Assembly: GCA_963745405.1 (NCBI GenBank)
Contig: CAVUWY010000002.1
Span: forward strand, 620,001-684,000
Source of the DNA: C-114 sp963745405
GTDB taxonomy: Bacteria; Chloroflexota; Limnocylindria; Limnocylindrales; CSP1-4
Reading direction: 5' to 3'
Length of the DNA stretch: 64,000 bases
Shown here: piece after piece, positions 1 through 10,272 of the stretch
Layout: every line of letters begins with the position of its first letter
Numbering within the stretch: the first letter of the stretch is position 1
The notes under the pieces: model-generated
What the model saw: the letters and a program-made list of their open reading frames with translations, nothing else
The model's database searches: none
What the model was told of the DNA's origin: nothing
Position numbers and translations under genes: made by a program

Positions 1-95
1 CGCTCGACTGCATCGACCTGGAAGCCGGCGTCCTCGAGCCCGAGGACCAGGACGCCGCGCAGCCCGGGATCGTCCTCGGCGACGAGGATCCTCAT
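1..95 (-). CDS. Response regulator, N-terminal fragment (cut by window edge)
   Basis: The gene reads leftwards off the window and only the first 31 codons are present. They begin MRILVAEDDPGLRGVL and continue to an EDAGFQVDAVE stretch. This is the start of a CheY-like receiver domain: the acidic pair after the first beta strand (EDD, residues 7-9) helps bind the metal for aspartyl phosphorylation. The phosphoacceptor Asp and the output domain lie outside the window, so an OmpR-type DNA-binding regulator is likely but not shown. The ATG at 93-95 is the natural start because the receiver fold begins two residues later. Confidence 0.75.
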   Translation of the reverse strand, partial: MRILVAEDDPGLRGVLVLGLEDAGFQVDAVE

Positions 96-259
96 GCCGG
101 TGAGCCCACGGTGGGCACGCGGATCACGATCGACATGATCGGACGATGCGCTCCCATCCTGTCGAACGGGTTACAGGTCGGGGCCCGTCCCGACGCCACC
201 CGTCGGAACGGATGGTACCGGCCCGGACGGTGGGCCCAGGCCGGCGTCCGCTGGGCGGG

Positions 260-1051
260 TCAGTCGCCGAATGTCGCGTGAAGCTCCAGCGAGTGTTCGC
301 GCAGCCAGCGCCGCCAGGTTCGGTGGTCCGGCCGGCGCGAGGCGACGAGCGACCAGAAGCCCGGTCCGTGGCCGAAGACCCGCAGATGGGCCAGCTCGTG
401 GACGACGACGGTCTCGAGTGCCTCGGGCGGCGCGAGGATCAGCCGCCAGCTGAACGACAGGCGACCGTTCCTCGATGCGCTGCCCCAGCGGGTCCGCTGG
501 TCACGGATCGTAACGGACGTCGGGCTCACCGCGAGGGCGCTCGCGTTGCGGAGCACGGCGGCCTCGATCGCCTGGCGCGCCCGATCGCGGCCCCAGCTGC
601 TGAGCAGGTCGGCGGCGCTCCGTCGGTCGGAGCCGGCGAGGCGGACGAGGAGCTCGCTCGCCCCGGCGTCGTGGATGACCGACGAGCGGCGAGCCGACGG
701 CGGTGCCGGGACGAAGACGAGTCGATGGTCGCGGCCGAGGAAGAGGACCCGGCCGTCGGCGACGACGGGGCCGCGCTCGGCGGCGGCCGCCTGCTGGCGA
801 GCCTGGCGGGCGAGGTGGCCGCGGATCCAGTCCTCGCGTTCGGCGACGAACGAGGCCGCGATCCGGCGACCCTCGTCACCGTCGATGCGGCGGCTGCCCG
901 GCACCGTCACCACCACTCCGCGGGCAGGATCGACGACGACCCGGATGCGACGGGCCCGGGAGGAGCGGCGCAGGGTGTACGGGAGCGACCCGCCGGCCAG
1001 CTGGGCGACGACCGGCTCCTCGACCGCCCGCGACCGGGCCCCGCCTGGCAC
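260..1051 (-). CDS. YgjP/DUF45-type zinc metallopeptidase
   Basis: This 263-residue protein belongs to the YgjP-like (DUF45, M48-related) metallopeptidase family. It has the family's WGSAS motif near residue 189, then HELAH at about 218-222 followed by FGHGPGFW, giving an HExxH zinc site with a third histidine at about 228. It has no signal peptide, so it should be cytosolic; the substrates of this family are poorly known. I chose GTG at 1049-1051, five bases after the upstream gene ends. An in-frame CTG at 1058-1060 overlaps the upstream TGA and could be used instead. The close spacing suggests co-transcription with the G1-type peptidase gene upstream. Confidence 0.8.
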   Translation of the reverse strand: MPGGARSRAVEEPVVAQLAGGSLPYTLRRSSRARRIRVVVDPARGVVVTVPGSRRIDGDEGRRIAASFVAEREDWIRGHLARQARQQAAAAERGPVVADGRVLFLGRDHRLVFVPAPPSARRSSVIHDAGASELLVRLAGSDRRSAADLLSSWGRDRARQAIEAAVLRNASALAVSPTSVTIRDQRTRWGSASRNGRLSFSWRLILAPPEALETVVVHELAHLRVFGHGPGFWSLVASRRPDHRTWRRWLREHSLELHATFGD

Positions 1052-1056
1052 GGCGG

Positions 1057-2028
1057 TCAGGATCGGCGCCAGGTGACGACGAACGAGGAACCGTCCCCGG
1101 CGGTCGAGGTGACCTGGGAGCGGATCGTCCCGCTCTTCGTGACCATCCGCACCCGGACGTGGGTGAAGCCCGTCCCGTCCAGCGGCTGGCGGATGCCGCC
1201 CACGGTCACCCAGGTGGTCTTGAACGTGAACTTGTGGAAGTTCGGCATCGGCAGGATCTTGCAGGCCGACGGGCAGCCGCCGGTCGGTGCCTCGAGGATC
1301 CACTCGCCCGACGTCGCCTTGATATGCGTGTTCGAGTCGAGGATGGTGAACGAGGTCGACCGGGTCACGTTCGCGATCGCGAGCTCGTACTTGGTCGAGC
1401 TGATGGAGCGGACCCGGGCCCGGAGGTGGTCACCCGCCCGGACGAGGAGATCGAGCCGCTGCTCGAACCGCTCCCGCGGCAGCGACTCGTGCCACAGGAA
1501 GTGGCTGGTCTTGCCGTTGTCGCAGTCGACCTCGCTACCGACCTGCTCGAGGCTGTCCTGGTCGAAGCCGCCGATCCCGACCCACACCGAGATCGCCGAG
1601 TGGCCGGACTTGGCGCAGGTGACCGTCGGCTGGGTCCACGTCGCTTCGATGCAGGTCACCCTGGCCGTGTCGGGGGTCACCGCGTAGCCCGACCAGTTCG
1701 TGCTCTGATCGGTGGCGAGGACGCCGCTCCCGCTCGTCACCGTGCGGCCCGGGCATGAAGCGAGGGCCCCGCTCCCCAGCGTGCCCGACGGGGTGGGCGA
1801 GGCGCGTGGGGGCGTCGCGGTCGGGGTGGGGGTCGGTCGCGGGGTCGGGGTGGGAGTCGGTCGCGGGGTCGGGGTGGGCGTGGGCGTCGGGGTCGCGGCC
1901 GCGACGGCGACCGTCGGGCCGGTCGTCGGGCCGGCGAATGGGTCGCAGCCGGCGAGGGCGAGCGCGAGGACGGCGACCGGAGCGAGTGCGACGATCGTGC
2001 GGCGGCGCCGCGGCCGGCGTGGATCCAT
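1057..2028 (-). CDS. Secreted G1-family (glutamic) peptidase-like lipoprotein
   Basis: The 323-residue product starts with an arginine-rich region and a hydrophobic segment ending in the lipobox LALAGC, with the lipidated Cys at residue 28. A Thr-Pro repeat linker follows (about residues 38-72). The rest resembles the glutamic endopeptidase family G1 (eqolisins): an NWSGYAV opening strand, a W-x2-P strand, a WVGIGG core and a GEWILEAP strand whose Glu is a candidate catalytic residue. G1 enzymes are acid-active endopeptidases with a Gln/Glu dyad; which Gln serves here cannot be settled by eye. The protein should sit outside the membrane. The ATG at 2026-2028 was preferred over an in-frame start 48 bases upstream because it puts the signal peptide at the N-terminus. 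Confidence 0.75.
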   Translation of the reverse strand: MDPRRPRRRRTIVALAPVAVLALALAGCDPFAGPTTGPTVAVAAATPTPTPTPTPRPTPTPTPRPTPTPTATPPRASPTPSGTLGSGALASCPGRTVTSGSGVLATDQSTNWSGYAVTPDTARVTCIEATWTQPTVTCAKSGHSAISVWVGIGGFDQDSLEQVGSEVDCDNGKTSHFLWHESLPRERFEQRLDLLVRAGDHLRARVRSISSTKYELAIANVTRSTSFTILDSNTHIKATSGEWILEAPTGGCPSACKILPMPNFHKFTFKTTWVTVGGIRQPLDGTGFTHVRVRMVTKSGTIRSQVTSTAGDGSSFVVTWRRS

Positions 2029-2123
2029 CGGGCGAACTCTACGGCGTCGGGCCCCGCACCGCCGCCGAGACTCCACGAGGGATCCGAGCGGCCGTCGCCC
2101 GGCTCGATCGGCGGGTCGTGCGG

Positions 2124-2129
2124 TACACT
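2124..2129 (+). promoter_or_regulatory. Probable -10 element of the tRNA-Ala promoter
   Basis: The hexamer TACACT lies 17 bases before the mature 5' end of tRNA-Ala, which would place the transcription start near 2136. The base composition upstream gives no convincing -35 box, so only the -10 is proposed. Confidence 0.45.
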
Positions 2130-2145
2130 TCCGGCTCTCCGCTGT

Positions 2146-2221
2146 GGGGCTATAGCTCAGCTGGAAGAGCGTCTGAATGGCATTCAGAAGGTCCGGGGTT
2201 CGAATCCCCGTAGCTCCACCA
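2146..2221 (+). tRNA. tRNA-Ala(GGC)
   Basis: A full cloverleaf can be drawn. The acceptor stem GGGGCTA pairs with TAGCTCC with one G-U pair. The D arm is GCTCAGCTGGAAGAGC. The anticodon stem TCTGA/TCAGA closes the loop ATGGCAT with anticodon GGC, and the T arm contains GGTTCGAATCC. The 3' CCA is encoded. It reads GCC, a common alanine codon in this GC-rich sequence. A GC-rich hairpin starts at its last base. Confidence 0.97.
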
Positions 2222-2248
2222 ACCCCCCACCGGAGTCGGCGGGGGGTT
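2221..2248 (+). terminator. Hairpin after tRNA-Ala (terminator-like, no T-tract)
   Basis: The stem AACCCCCC (2221-2228) pairs with GGGGGGTT (2241-2248) around a 12-base loop, directly at the tRNA 3' end and 26 bases before the leuS start. No run of T follows, so it could be a terminator needing Rho, a processing signal, or part of the leuS leader. Confidence 0.5.
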
Positions 2249-2274
2249 CAGTGTCGAAAGGCCCGAGCCGACCG

Positions 2275-4813
<2,539 letters not shown>

Positions 4814-4824
<11 letters not shown>

Positions 4825-5551
4825 TCGCGGCCGGCCTCGTCGGAGGGGCCGGCGTAGCAGCGGCTCTCGTGGCCGCGGCCCTCGTGGCCGCGGCCCTCGT
4901 GGTCGCGGCTCCCGGAGCAGTCGCGGGGTGGTTCGCCCGCACCCGGGCCCGATGCCGGGCCGCCTTCGCCCGGTTGCCGCAGGAGGCCATGTCGCACCAG
5001 CGCCGTCGACCGGTCCGCGACGAGTCGTAGAACGCCCAACGGCATTGCTCGTTGGCGCAGACTCGGATGCGGTCCGCGTCGCCTCCGGCGACTTCCCGGG
5101 CGATGCTCTCCGCCACCCGCCCGAGGGCATCGTCGAGCGGATCGCCATCGTGGCGATGGTCCAGGGTCAGGCATCTCCCGTCATCGGACGACCCTACCGT
5201 GAGGACGAGCCGCTGGCGGGCCGCCATGGCCCTATTCACGGTCTCGACCGCCTTCCGGGACGGTGGCCGCCGCTCGGCGGTCGCGTCGACGAGCTCGCGG
5301 AGGGCAGCCCTCACCGAGCGGATGTGGCGCAGTGCGCGATCCGCTGCCGGACCCGGGACCTCGAGCGCCTCGAGGGCGGGCTCGCACGGATCGTGGACGA
5401 CGCCGCGCTCGCGCAGCCAGTCGATCCCGTCGCCCGCCGAGCCGAGGACGTCGACCGCGACGCCATCGTCGTACTTGAGCGTGTCGAGGAACTCGAGGGC
5501 GTCGTCTATGGACAGATGATGATCGTGGGGATCCACTGGAGTCGAATTCAC
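4814..5551 (-). CDS. CGNR zinc-finger transcriptional regulator (ABATE-CGNR type)
   Basis: The 245-residue protein has an N-terminal helical domain (about residues 10-150) resembling the ABATE (stress-induced regulator) domain. A CGNR zinc finger follows: CANEQC (C165, C170), WAFYDSSRTGRRRWC (C186) and CGNR (C191). Members of this family are probable DNA-binding regulators. The tail after residue 205 is low-complexity Ala/Thr/Arg, encoded by 15-base repeats. I chose GTG 5549-5551 because a promoter with a -10 TATATG ends eight bases upstream, implying an almost leaderless mRNA. It is divergent from two small genes and shares with them a region with five GTAAC-type motifs, so autoregulation is likely (inference). 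Confidence 0.8.
4866..4910. repeat. Three 15-bp tandem repeats in the CGNR gene tail
   Basis: The unit CTCGTGGCCGCGGCC occurs twice exactly (4866-4880, 4881-4895) and a third time with two changes (4896-4910). On the coding strand it encodes repeated Ala-Ala-Ala-Thr-Arg, producing the low-complexity C-terminus of the CGNR protein. Length variation between strains would be expected here. Confidence 0.8.
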
Positions 5552-5631
5552 GTAACCAACATATAACCGTTGACAGGTTACTTGCAAGTACGTATGATGC
5601 AGTAACCAGTCAAGGGCGACAAAGAAGTTAC
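5552..5631. promoter_or_regulatory. Divergent promoter region with repeated GTAACC operators
   Basis: Rightward, TTGACA (5570-5575), a 17-base spacer and TATGAT (5593-5598) form a near-consensus sigma-70-type promoter for the small-protein genes. Leftward, TTGCAA (5582-5587) and TATATG (5560-5565) with a 16-base spacer would start transcription about two bases before the CGNR GTG. Motifs GTAACC at 5552 and 5602, GGTTAC at 5576, TAACC at 5564 and GTTAC at 5627 lie in alternating orientation about 25 bases apart. A perfect 10-bp palindrome ACTTGCAAGT sits at 5580-5589, inside the rightward spacer. This looks like a compact operator array. The CGNR protein is the obvious candidate ligand, by inference. 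Confidence 0.75.
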
Positions 5632-5638
5632 TCAGGTG

Positions 5639-5779
5639 ATGGCGATGGACGGACTGCTCACCCTCTTCGCGGGCATCCTCGGACTGCTGCTCCTCGATGC
5701 GGCGGCACTCGCCTTCGGGGCCGATTCCCGCGAATTCGGCCTCGGCACAGAGCACGACTCCATGGGGGAGGAACGATGA
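5639..5779 (+). CDS. Small single-span membrane protein (46 aa)
   Basis: A 46-residue frame begins MAMDGLLTLFAGILG, has one hydrophobic helix (about residues 5-27) and ends in a short acidic tail, GEER. Its stop overlaps the next start as ATGA (5776-5779), so the two are probably translationally coupled. It is the first gene after the strong promoter at 5570-5598. I do not recognise a family. An in-frame ATG at 5645 and an out-of-frame GTG at 5636 are also nearby. The support comes from the promoter, the 4-base overlap and the typical small-membrane-protein composition, not from homology. Confidence 0.6.
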   Translation: MAMDGLLTLFAGILGLLLLDAAALAFGADSREFGLGTEHDSMGEER

Positions 5780-6063
5780 CCTGGTACCTCCAGCACCAGC
5801 GCGCACAACAGATCATCGCCGAGCACGAGCGCGAGGCTCAGCGGATCCGGCTCGCCCGCCTCGCGATGGACCATCGGGAGCCGCGGCCCCGTCGGACCGG
5901 ACTCGTCCGGCGGACGGTCGCGCGGCCCTTCGCCCTCGTCGGTCGGTCGGCCACCCGCCTGGCCCAGGCGCTCGACGCCGAGCGTGGGTCTGTCACCGCC
6001 GGTCGGTCGTCGGACTCGGCTACGCTTCGCCTCGACCGCACCCACGTCCCGCCGCGGATCTGA
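5776..6063 (+). CDS. Small basic protein of unknown function
   Basis: The 95-residue product begins MTWYLQHQRAQQII and has an amphipathic, charged N-terminal helix (residues 5-35) followed by an Arg-rich middle. No family is recognised. The start has a good ribosome site (GGGGGAGGAACG) and overlaps the stop of the 46-residue membrane protein, so the two form an operon driven by the TTGACA/TATGAT promoter and probably controlled by the divergent CGNR regulator. The basic helix could contact membrane lipids or nucleic acid, but the sequence does not show which. Confidence 0.6.
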   Translation: MTWYLQHQRAQQIIAEHEREAQRIRLARLAMDHREPRPRRTGLVRRTVARPFALVGRSATRLAQALDAERGSVTAGRSSDSATLRLDRTHVPPRI

Positions 6064-6117
6064 TCGATCGGCGATCGCTCCGCCGGGACCGTCAGCGGCG
6101 GTCGGGAGCGGGGTCTG

Positions 6118-6525
6118 ATGGCGATCGAAGGACTCGCGGCGACGTCCTGGGCCGATGGCCGGATCGACCTGTTCTGGGTCGACGGCAGCCACGCCCTCTG
6201 GCATCGCAGCAGCGACGGCTCGGGGTGGACCGAGCCCGAGTCGCTCGGTGGGGCGCTCGCCTCGGCGCCGGCCGTGACCGCCTGGGATGTCGACCAGATG
6301 CAGGTCTTCGCGGTCTTCCCCGACGCCCAGCTCTGGAACCGCTACTGGGACGGCATCTCCTGGCATCCCTGGGAGTCGCTCGGCGGCGAGCTGCGCGGCG
6401 ACCCGACCGCGTCTTCGTGGGGCGCCGACCGGATCGACGTCTTCGCACCCGGTCGCGACGGGAAGACCTGGCACCGCTGGTGGGACGGGACCCGCTGGGT
6501 CGAGTGGGAGCGCGTCCCCTACTGA
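6118..6525 (+). CDS. Three-repeat PLL-like beta-propeller protein
   Basis: The 135 residues consist almost entirely of three tandem repeats of about 45 residues (1-42, 43-87, 88-135). Each has the pattern A-x-x-W-x-x-x-R/Q-(I/M)-x-(L/V)-F, then a Trp-rich strand of the type LWHR, LWNRYWDG or TWHRWWDG, and ends near W-x-x-(L/V). This resembles the blades of PLL/fucolectin-like propellers, which bind sugars or phospho-groups. Such propellers usually have six or seven blades, so three could assemble as a dimer. No signal peptide is seen. The ATG at 6118 lacks a strong ribosome site. Confidence 0.6.
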   Translation: MAIEGLAATSWADGRIDLFWVDGSHALWHRSSDGSGWTEPESLGGALASAPAVTAWDVDQMQVFAVFPDAQLWNRYWDGISWHPWESLGGELRGDPTASSWGADRIDVFAPGRDGKTWHRWWDGTRWVEWERVPY

Positions 6526-6766
6526 ACGCGACCGTTCGCTCGCCGGTCCCGCCCGAACCGCGGATCGGTCGCGCAGGTCGTATCGGTAGCGATCGCGATG
6601 CTGGGAGCCAGGGCCGCTCCGGAACCGCTCGATCGCGCCCGCCTCTCGCCGGACTCCGTCCGAATGGCACCCCGAATACAGTCCTCCCGGCCGATGACGC
6701 GACCTGAGGTCCCGTCGAGGATGGATGCGTCGGAATCCGTCCCACTGCAGTTCGAGGAGCTCACCG

Positions 6767-7696
6767 ATGAAACGACTGCTCCTGATCATGGCGACCGTTG
6801 CGCTCGTCATGGGTATCGCGGCCCCGGCCGTCCTCGCCGCTGACCCCACGGCCACGCCTGGCGGCCAGGTGCTCATCGCCATCAACGGCAACGTCACCGT
6901 ACCGGTCGACGAGCAAGCGGATGCCGTACTGGTGACCCGTGGCACGGCCACGATCCTTGGCCACGTCGACAATCTCGTCGTGCTGGACGGCTCGGCCGTC
7001 CTCCAGGGCGCCACCGTCCGGAACGTGTTCGTCACGGGCGGGACCGTGACGCTCGGACCCGGAACCACCGTCACCGGCGATGTCCGGACGATCAACGCGA
7101 CCGTCACCCGGGATGCGACCGCCGTCGTCGGCGGTTCCGTTCGCGCGGCCGACGCCGATCTCGTCGGGTTCGCCTGGGCCATCCTTCCGGCGATCATCCT
7201 GTTGATGCTCGGCTTCGCCCTGGTCACGATCGTCGCCGGCCTGGCGCTGGCGGGGCTCGCATCGCGTCAGGTGAGGAGCGCCGAGTCGCTCATCCGGCAC
7301 GAACCGGGCAAGACGGTCCTGTTCGGTCTCGGCGGCCTGGTGCTGATCCCGCTCGTGGCGATCCTGGCGATGGTCACGATCATCGGCGCCCCGCTCGGCC
7401 TGGCGATCCTGTTCATGGTCTGGCCCGCCGCCGCCTACGCCGGCTACCTGGTCGCAGGCATCTGGATCGGTGAATGGCTGCTCTACCGCCAGAGCGCGGT
7501 CCGACCCGATCGGCCGTATCTCGCCGCGACGGTCGGGCTGGTCGTGCTCCAGATCGTCGGGATCGTCCCGTTCGTGGTGCCGATCGCCAGCCTGGTCGGG
7601 TTCGGCGCCGTTCTGTTGCTCGCCTGGCGGACCCTCCGCCAGCCCACACCGCGCCCGATCGCGGCGCCGCCGGCGCCCCAGCCGATGGGGGCCTGA
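6767..7696 (+). CDS. Exported bactofilin-like beta-repeat membrane protein
   Basis: This 309-residue protein has a clear signal peptide (residues 1-24, ending AVLA). A beta-helical stretch of short repeats with hydrophobic-Val patterning follows (about 34-125, with VTVPVDE, ILGHVDNLVVLDG, TVTLGPGTTVTGDV), as in bactofilin/polymer-forming domains. About four transmembrane helices come next (from about 138 to 290), then a Pro/Ala-rich tail. It is probably a membrane protein with an extracytoplasmic beta-solenoid. GAGGAG lies just before ATG 6767, which was chosen over an in-frame start at 6725 because it places the signal peptide first. Function unknown. Confidence 0.7.
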   Translation: MKRLLLIMATVALVMGIAAPAVLAADPTATPGGQVLIAINGNVTVPVDEQADAVLVTRGTATILGHVDNLVVLDGSAVLQGATVRNVFVTGGTVTLGPGTTVTGDVRTINATVTRDATAVVGGSVRAADADLVGFAWAILPAIILLMLGFALVTIVAGLALAGLASRQVRSAESLIRHEPGKTVLFGLGGLVLIPLVAILAMVTIIGAPLGLAILFMVWPAAAYAGYLVAGIWIGEWLLYRQSAVRPDRPYLAATVGLVVLQIVGIVPFVVPIASLVGFGAVLLLAWRTLRQPTPRPIAAPPAPQPMGA

Positions 7697-7876
7697 ACGT
7701 CACTCAGATCCTGTGTTCACGGCCGGTGCGTCCAGCGGGCGCGCCGGTCGTCCATAAGTGGCGTCAGTTCCGAGACCCGGCGCGAGGAGGGCACCTCGGC
7801 CGGGTCAGTGAAACGATCGTGGGGAGGTCGGCGGCCGGAGCGCGCGCGGGCCATCAGAACGACCGAGGTGATATCG

Positions 7877-8584
7877 ATGGGAACGCCGATCGGACGCTCT
7901 TCCGAGCAAGGGACCGGACGGAAGATCGCCCTCGTTCTCGACGCCTCGACGGCGATCCCCTGGTTCGTGACGGCACCGCTCGTCCGCCCTTGGCATCTCC
8001 GATGGGGAGCCACCGCGGACGAGGTGCACGGCGCGATGCCGGGTGACGAAGTCGTGCCGAGGGCGCAGTTCAATGCGACAAGAGCCGTCACCGTCGACGC
8101 GCCGCCGGAGCGAGTGTGGCCCTGGATCGTCCAGTTGGGTTACGGCCGGGCCGGGTTCTATACGTACGACCTGATCGACAATGCGGGTCTACGGAGCGCC
8201 GAGCACATCCTTGAGGAGTATCAGCACCCGGTCGTTGGCGACCTCATGCCGATGTTCAAGGAACTTCATGGCCTGGCGATCGCCTACACGGTGACCGCCT
8301 TCGAGACGAACAGATGGATGGTCTGGATCCACCGGCCGCAAGTGACGGAAGAGCCGGACAGCACGTGGACCTGGCGCCTCACGGCCTTGCCCAACGGCGG
8401 CACCCGCCTCGTGACGCGAATGAAGCAGGACTACAAGTGGGAGACGCCGGGCCTGGCATTCTTCAACTTCGCGCTCATGGAGCTGGGCGACTTCGCCATG
8501 GAGCGCCGGATGTTGAAGGGCATCAGGAGACGAGCCGAGTCGGCGGAGCTCGCCGAGGGAAGTGGGCCGCGTGGGCGGTCTTGA
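7877..8584 (+). CDS. SRPBCC/START-like domain protein
   Basis: The 235-residue protein has the START-like (SRPBCC) opening strand pattern, ATRAVTVDAPPERVWPWIVQ at about residues 67-86, then YGRAGFYTYD. A C-terminal amphipathic helix (ALMELGDFAMERRMLKGI) closes the fold. These domains form a hydrophobic cavity for lipids or aromatic ligands; the ligand here is unknown. The start at 7877 follows GAGGTGATATCG. An in-frame ATG at 7808 would add 23 residues of unlikely composition. Its 3' end faces the convergent 127-residue membrane protein gene. Confidence 0.7.
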   Translation: MGTPIGRSSEQGTGRKIALVLDASTAIPWFVTAPLVRPWHLRWGATADEVHGAMPGDEVVPRAQFNATRAVTVDAPPERVWPWIVQLGYGRAGFYTYDLIDNAGLRSAEHILEEYQHPVVGDLMPMFKELHGLAIAYTVTAFETNRWMVWIHRPQVTEEPDSTWTWRLTALPNGGTRLVTRMKQDYKWETPGLAFFNFALMELGDFAMERRMLKGIRRRAESAELAEGSGPRGRS

Positions 8585-8682
8585 GTGCCGCGACCCCGAC
8601 CAGCTCGAGTCCAGTCGCGCGCGTTCACCGAACGGCCCCGGTCGCTCCTGCCTCGCTGGTCCGCTGTAAGCGGAGATCGCGG

Positions 8683-9066
8683 TCAGGGCGCGGAGCCGGG
8701 GCCGTTCCGCCGGGGCGCGCGGATCGCCACGGCCAGTAAGCCCGCGAGTGATGCTCCCGCGAGGATCGGGACGGCAGCCTTGGCAGCCGGCGGCCGTAGA
8801 ACCAGCTCGAAGAAGGGGACCGGATCGCCAAGTCGTTCCTGGAACGGTCCCATCGGGCAGTCACCGCCACCGAGGATCAGCCCGGCGCCCTCGATCGAAA
8901 GGAATGCCACACTTGCCCAGAGGCGCCGATTCCGCCTTCGCCTCGCTGCGCACGCCCAGATGTAGCTGAGACTCGCGAGTCCCGCGACGGACCAGGCGGC
9001 GTGCACGAGCCGATAGGCCTTAGCCGGGCGACCGAGAGTCGCCCAGGAGACTGGCTGGTGAGTCAC
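8683..9066 (-). CDS. Small polytopic membrane protein of unknown function
   Basis: The 127-residue product begins at GTG 9064-9066, preceded by a strong AAAGGAG ribosome site. It has three or four hydrophobic segments (about residues 20-40, 50-66, 92-112). The conserved-looking loop GGGDCPMGPFQERLGDPVPF between helices suggests a functional extracytoplasmic loop. I recall similar hypothetical proteins in other high-GC bacteria but cannot name a family. It is convergent with the SRPBCC gene. Confidence 0.65.
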   Translation of the reverse strand: MTHQPVSWATLGRPAKAYRLVHAAWSVAGLASLSYIWACAARRRRNRRLWASVAFLSIEGAGLILGGGDCPMGPFQERLGDPVPFFELVLRPPAAKAAVPILAGASLAGLLAVAIRAPRRNGPGSAP

Positions 9067-9480
9067 GACACTCCTTTGTTCGGCAGCAGACGCCCCTGCC
9101 GCACGGCTGAGCCGACAGCGCTTGCGAATGCTACGGCCAAGGTCACTCCCGCCCGCAGGGCCGCCGAAGTTGAGGTCGAGGTCAGGACGCCGAGCCGGAG
9201 CCGTTGCTGAGGCTACGTCGGGCGGGTGAGGATCCTTGCCGAGGCAGGCACAAAGGGGGTCGCGCCGACCTGGACGTTCTAGGGATGCCGGTGGCCGCCT
9301 TTGCAGCCGCTGTACTGCGTCGGCCCCCCGGAGCCGGATGCTTACGGCTGAGTAAGTCGCAGCTGAAGCGGGTTCGGATACTGTCCGCTCGACGGCCCAC
9401 CGACTCCGGAAGTGCCCCCGATGTCGGTGGGCCGTACAGCCACTCGACCCCATCACCCGCCCGCCGGCGGAGGCTCCGGC
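9067..9480. other. Non-coding interval between the membrane protein gene and comEA
   Basis: No supported gene is seen in these 414 bases. Possible features are a GATACT hexamer at 9377-9382, which could be a -10 for comEA without a clear -35, and a weak CTTAC/GTAAG hairpin near 9340-9356. Confidence 0.5.
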
Positions 9481-10272
9481 GTGGACGAAGGACGCGCCCC
9501 CTGGCGGGCATTCGAGCTCGTCGAACCGGACGAGGAGGCAGCGTCGGGCGGATCGCCCCCTGGGTCGGATACCCGGTCCATCGGCATCGCGCTCGGACAG
9601 GTCAGTACCCTGCCGTTGGCCTGGATCGTCGTCGCTCTCGCCACGGTCGCCATCCTCGTGGTCGCCGTCCTGGCGCTGTTCCTCACCGCCCCACGACCCT
9701 CGAGCACCCTCGATGACGTCGGGTCGAGCGTTCCCGACGCGAGCGGCGACCTCGGTGCCGGGCTGGGGCTCGCGAGCGTCCAGCCGACGATCGTCGTCGA
9801 GGTCACCGGGGCCGTCGTTCATCCCGGTGTCTACCATCTGTCGCCCGGCTCGAGGATCGCGGACGCGGTCACGGCGGCCGGCGGGTACTCCGCCCGGGTC
9901 GATGCGGGACGGGCCGACCTGGCCCTGAACCTCGCCCATCCGCTGATGGACGGGGACGAGATCCGCGTCCCGTCGCGCGACGACCCACCATCGGCCGCCG
10001 CGGGTGGATCGGGTGGCGCCGCCACGGGCGGTGCGGGCGGCCGAGGTGGCAGCGACACCGCCGGCGGATCGGGGCCGACGGCGCCGATCGACCTGAACTC
10101 GGCGACCGCGGCCCAGCTCGACACGCTGCCGGGTATCGGCCCGGTCACGGCCGCCAAGATCATCGCCGCCCGCGACCAGGCCCGGTTCCGGTCCGTCGAC
10201 GACCTGAAGACACGCAAGCTCCTCGGGCCGGCCACGTTCGATAAGGTCCGCCCGCTCGTGATCGTCCGCTGA
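9481..10272 (+). CDS. comEA: Competence protein ComEA (SLBB + helix-hairpin-helix)
   Basis: ComEA is the membrane-anchored double-stranded DNA receptor of natural transformation. This 263-residue protein has a single transmembrane helix (about 45-70) and an SLBB domain at about 103-165 (VEVTGAVVHPGVYHLSPGSRI). A Gly/Ser-rich linker follows (171-198), then a C-terminal HhH domain at about 203-263 (DLNSATAAQLDTLPGIGPVTA). GTG 9481 follows GGCGGAGG and was preferred to an in-frame ATG at 9412. The stop overlaps the comEC ATG by one base (TGATG), so the two are coupled. Confidence 0.93.
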   Translation: MDEGRAPWRAFELVEPDEEAASGGSPPGSDTRSIGIALGQVSTLPLAWIVVALATVAILVVAVLALFLTAPRPSSTLDDVGSSVPDASGDLGAGLGLASVQPTIVVEVTGAVVHPGVYHLSPGSRIADAVTAAGGYSARVDAGRADLALNLAHPLMDGDEIRVPSRDDPPSAAAGGSGGAATGGAGGRGGSDTAGGSGPTAPIDLNSATAAQLDTLPGIGPVTAAKIIAARDQARFRSVDDLKTRKLLGPATFDKVRPLVIVR

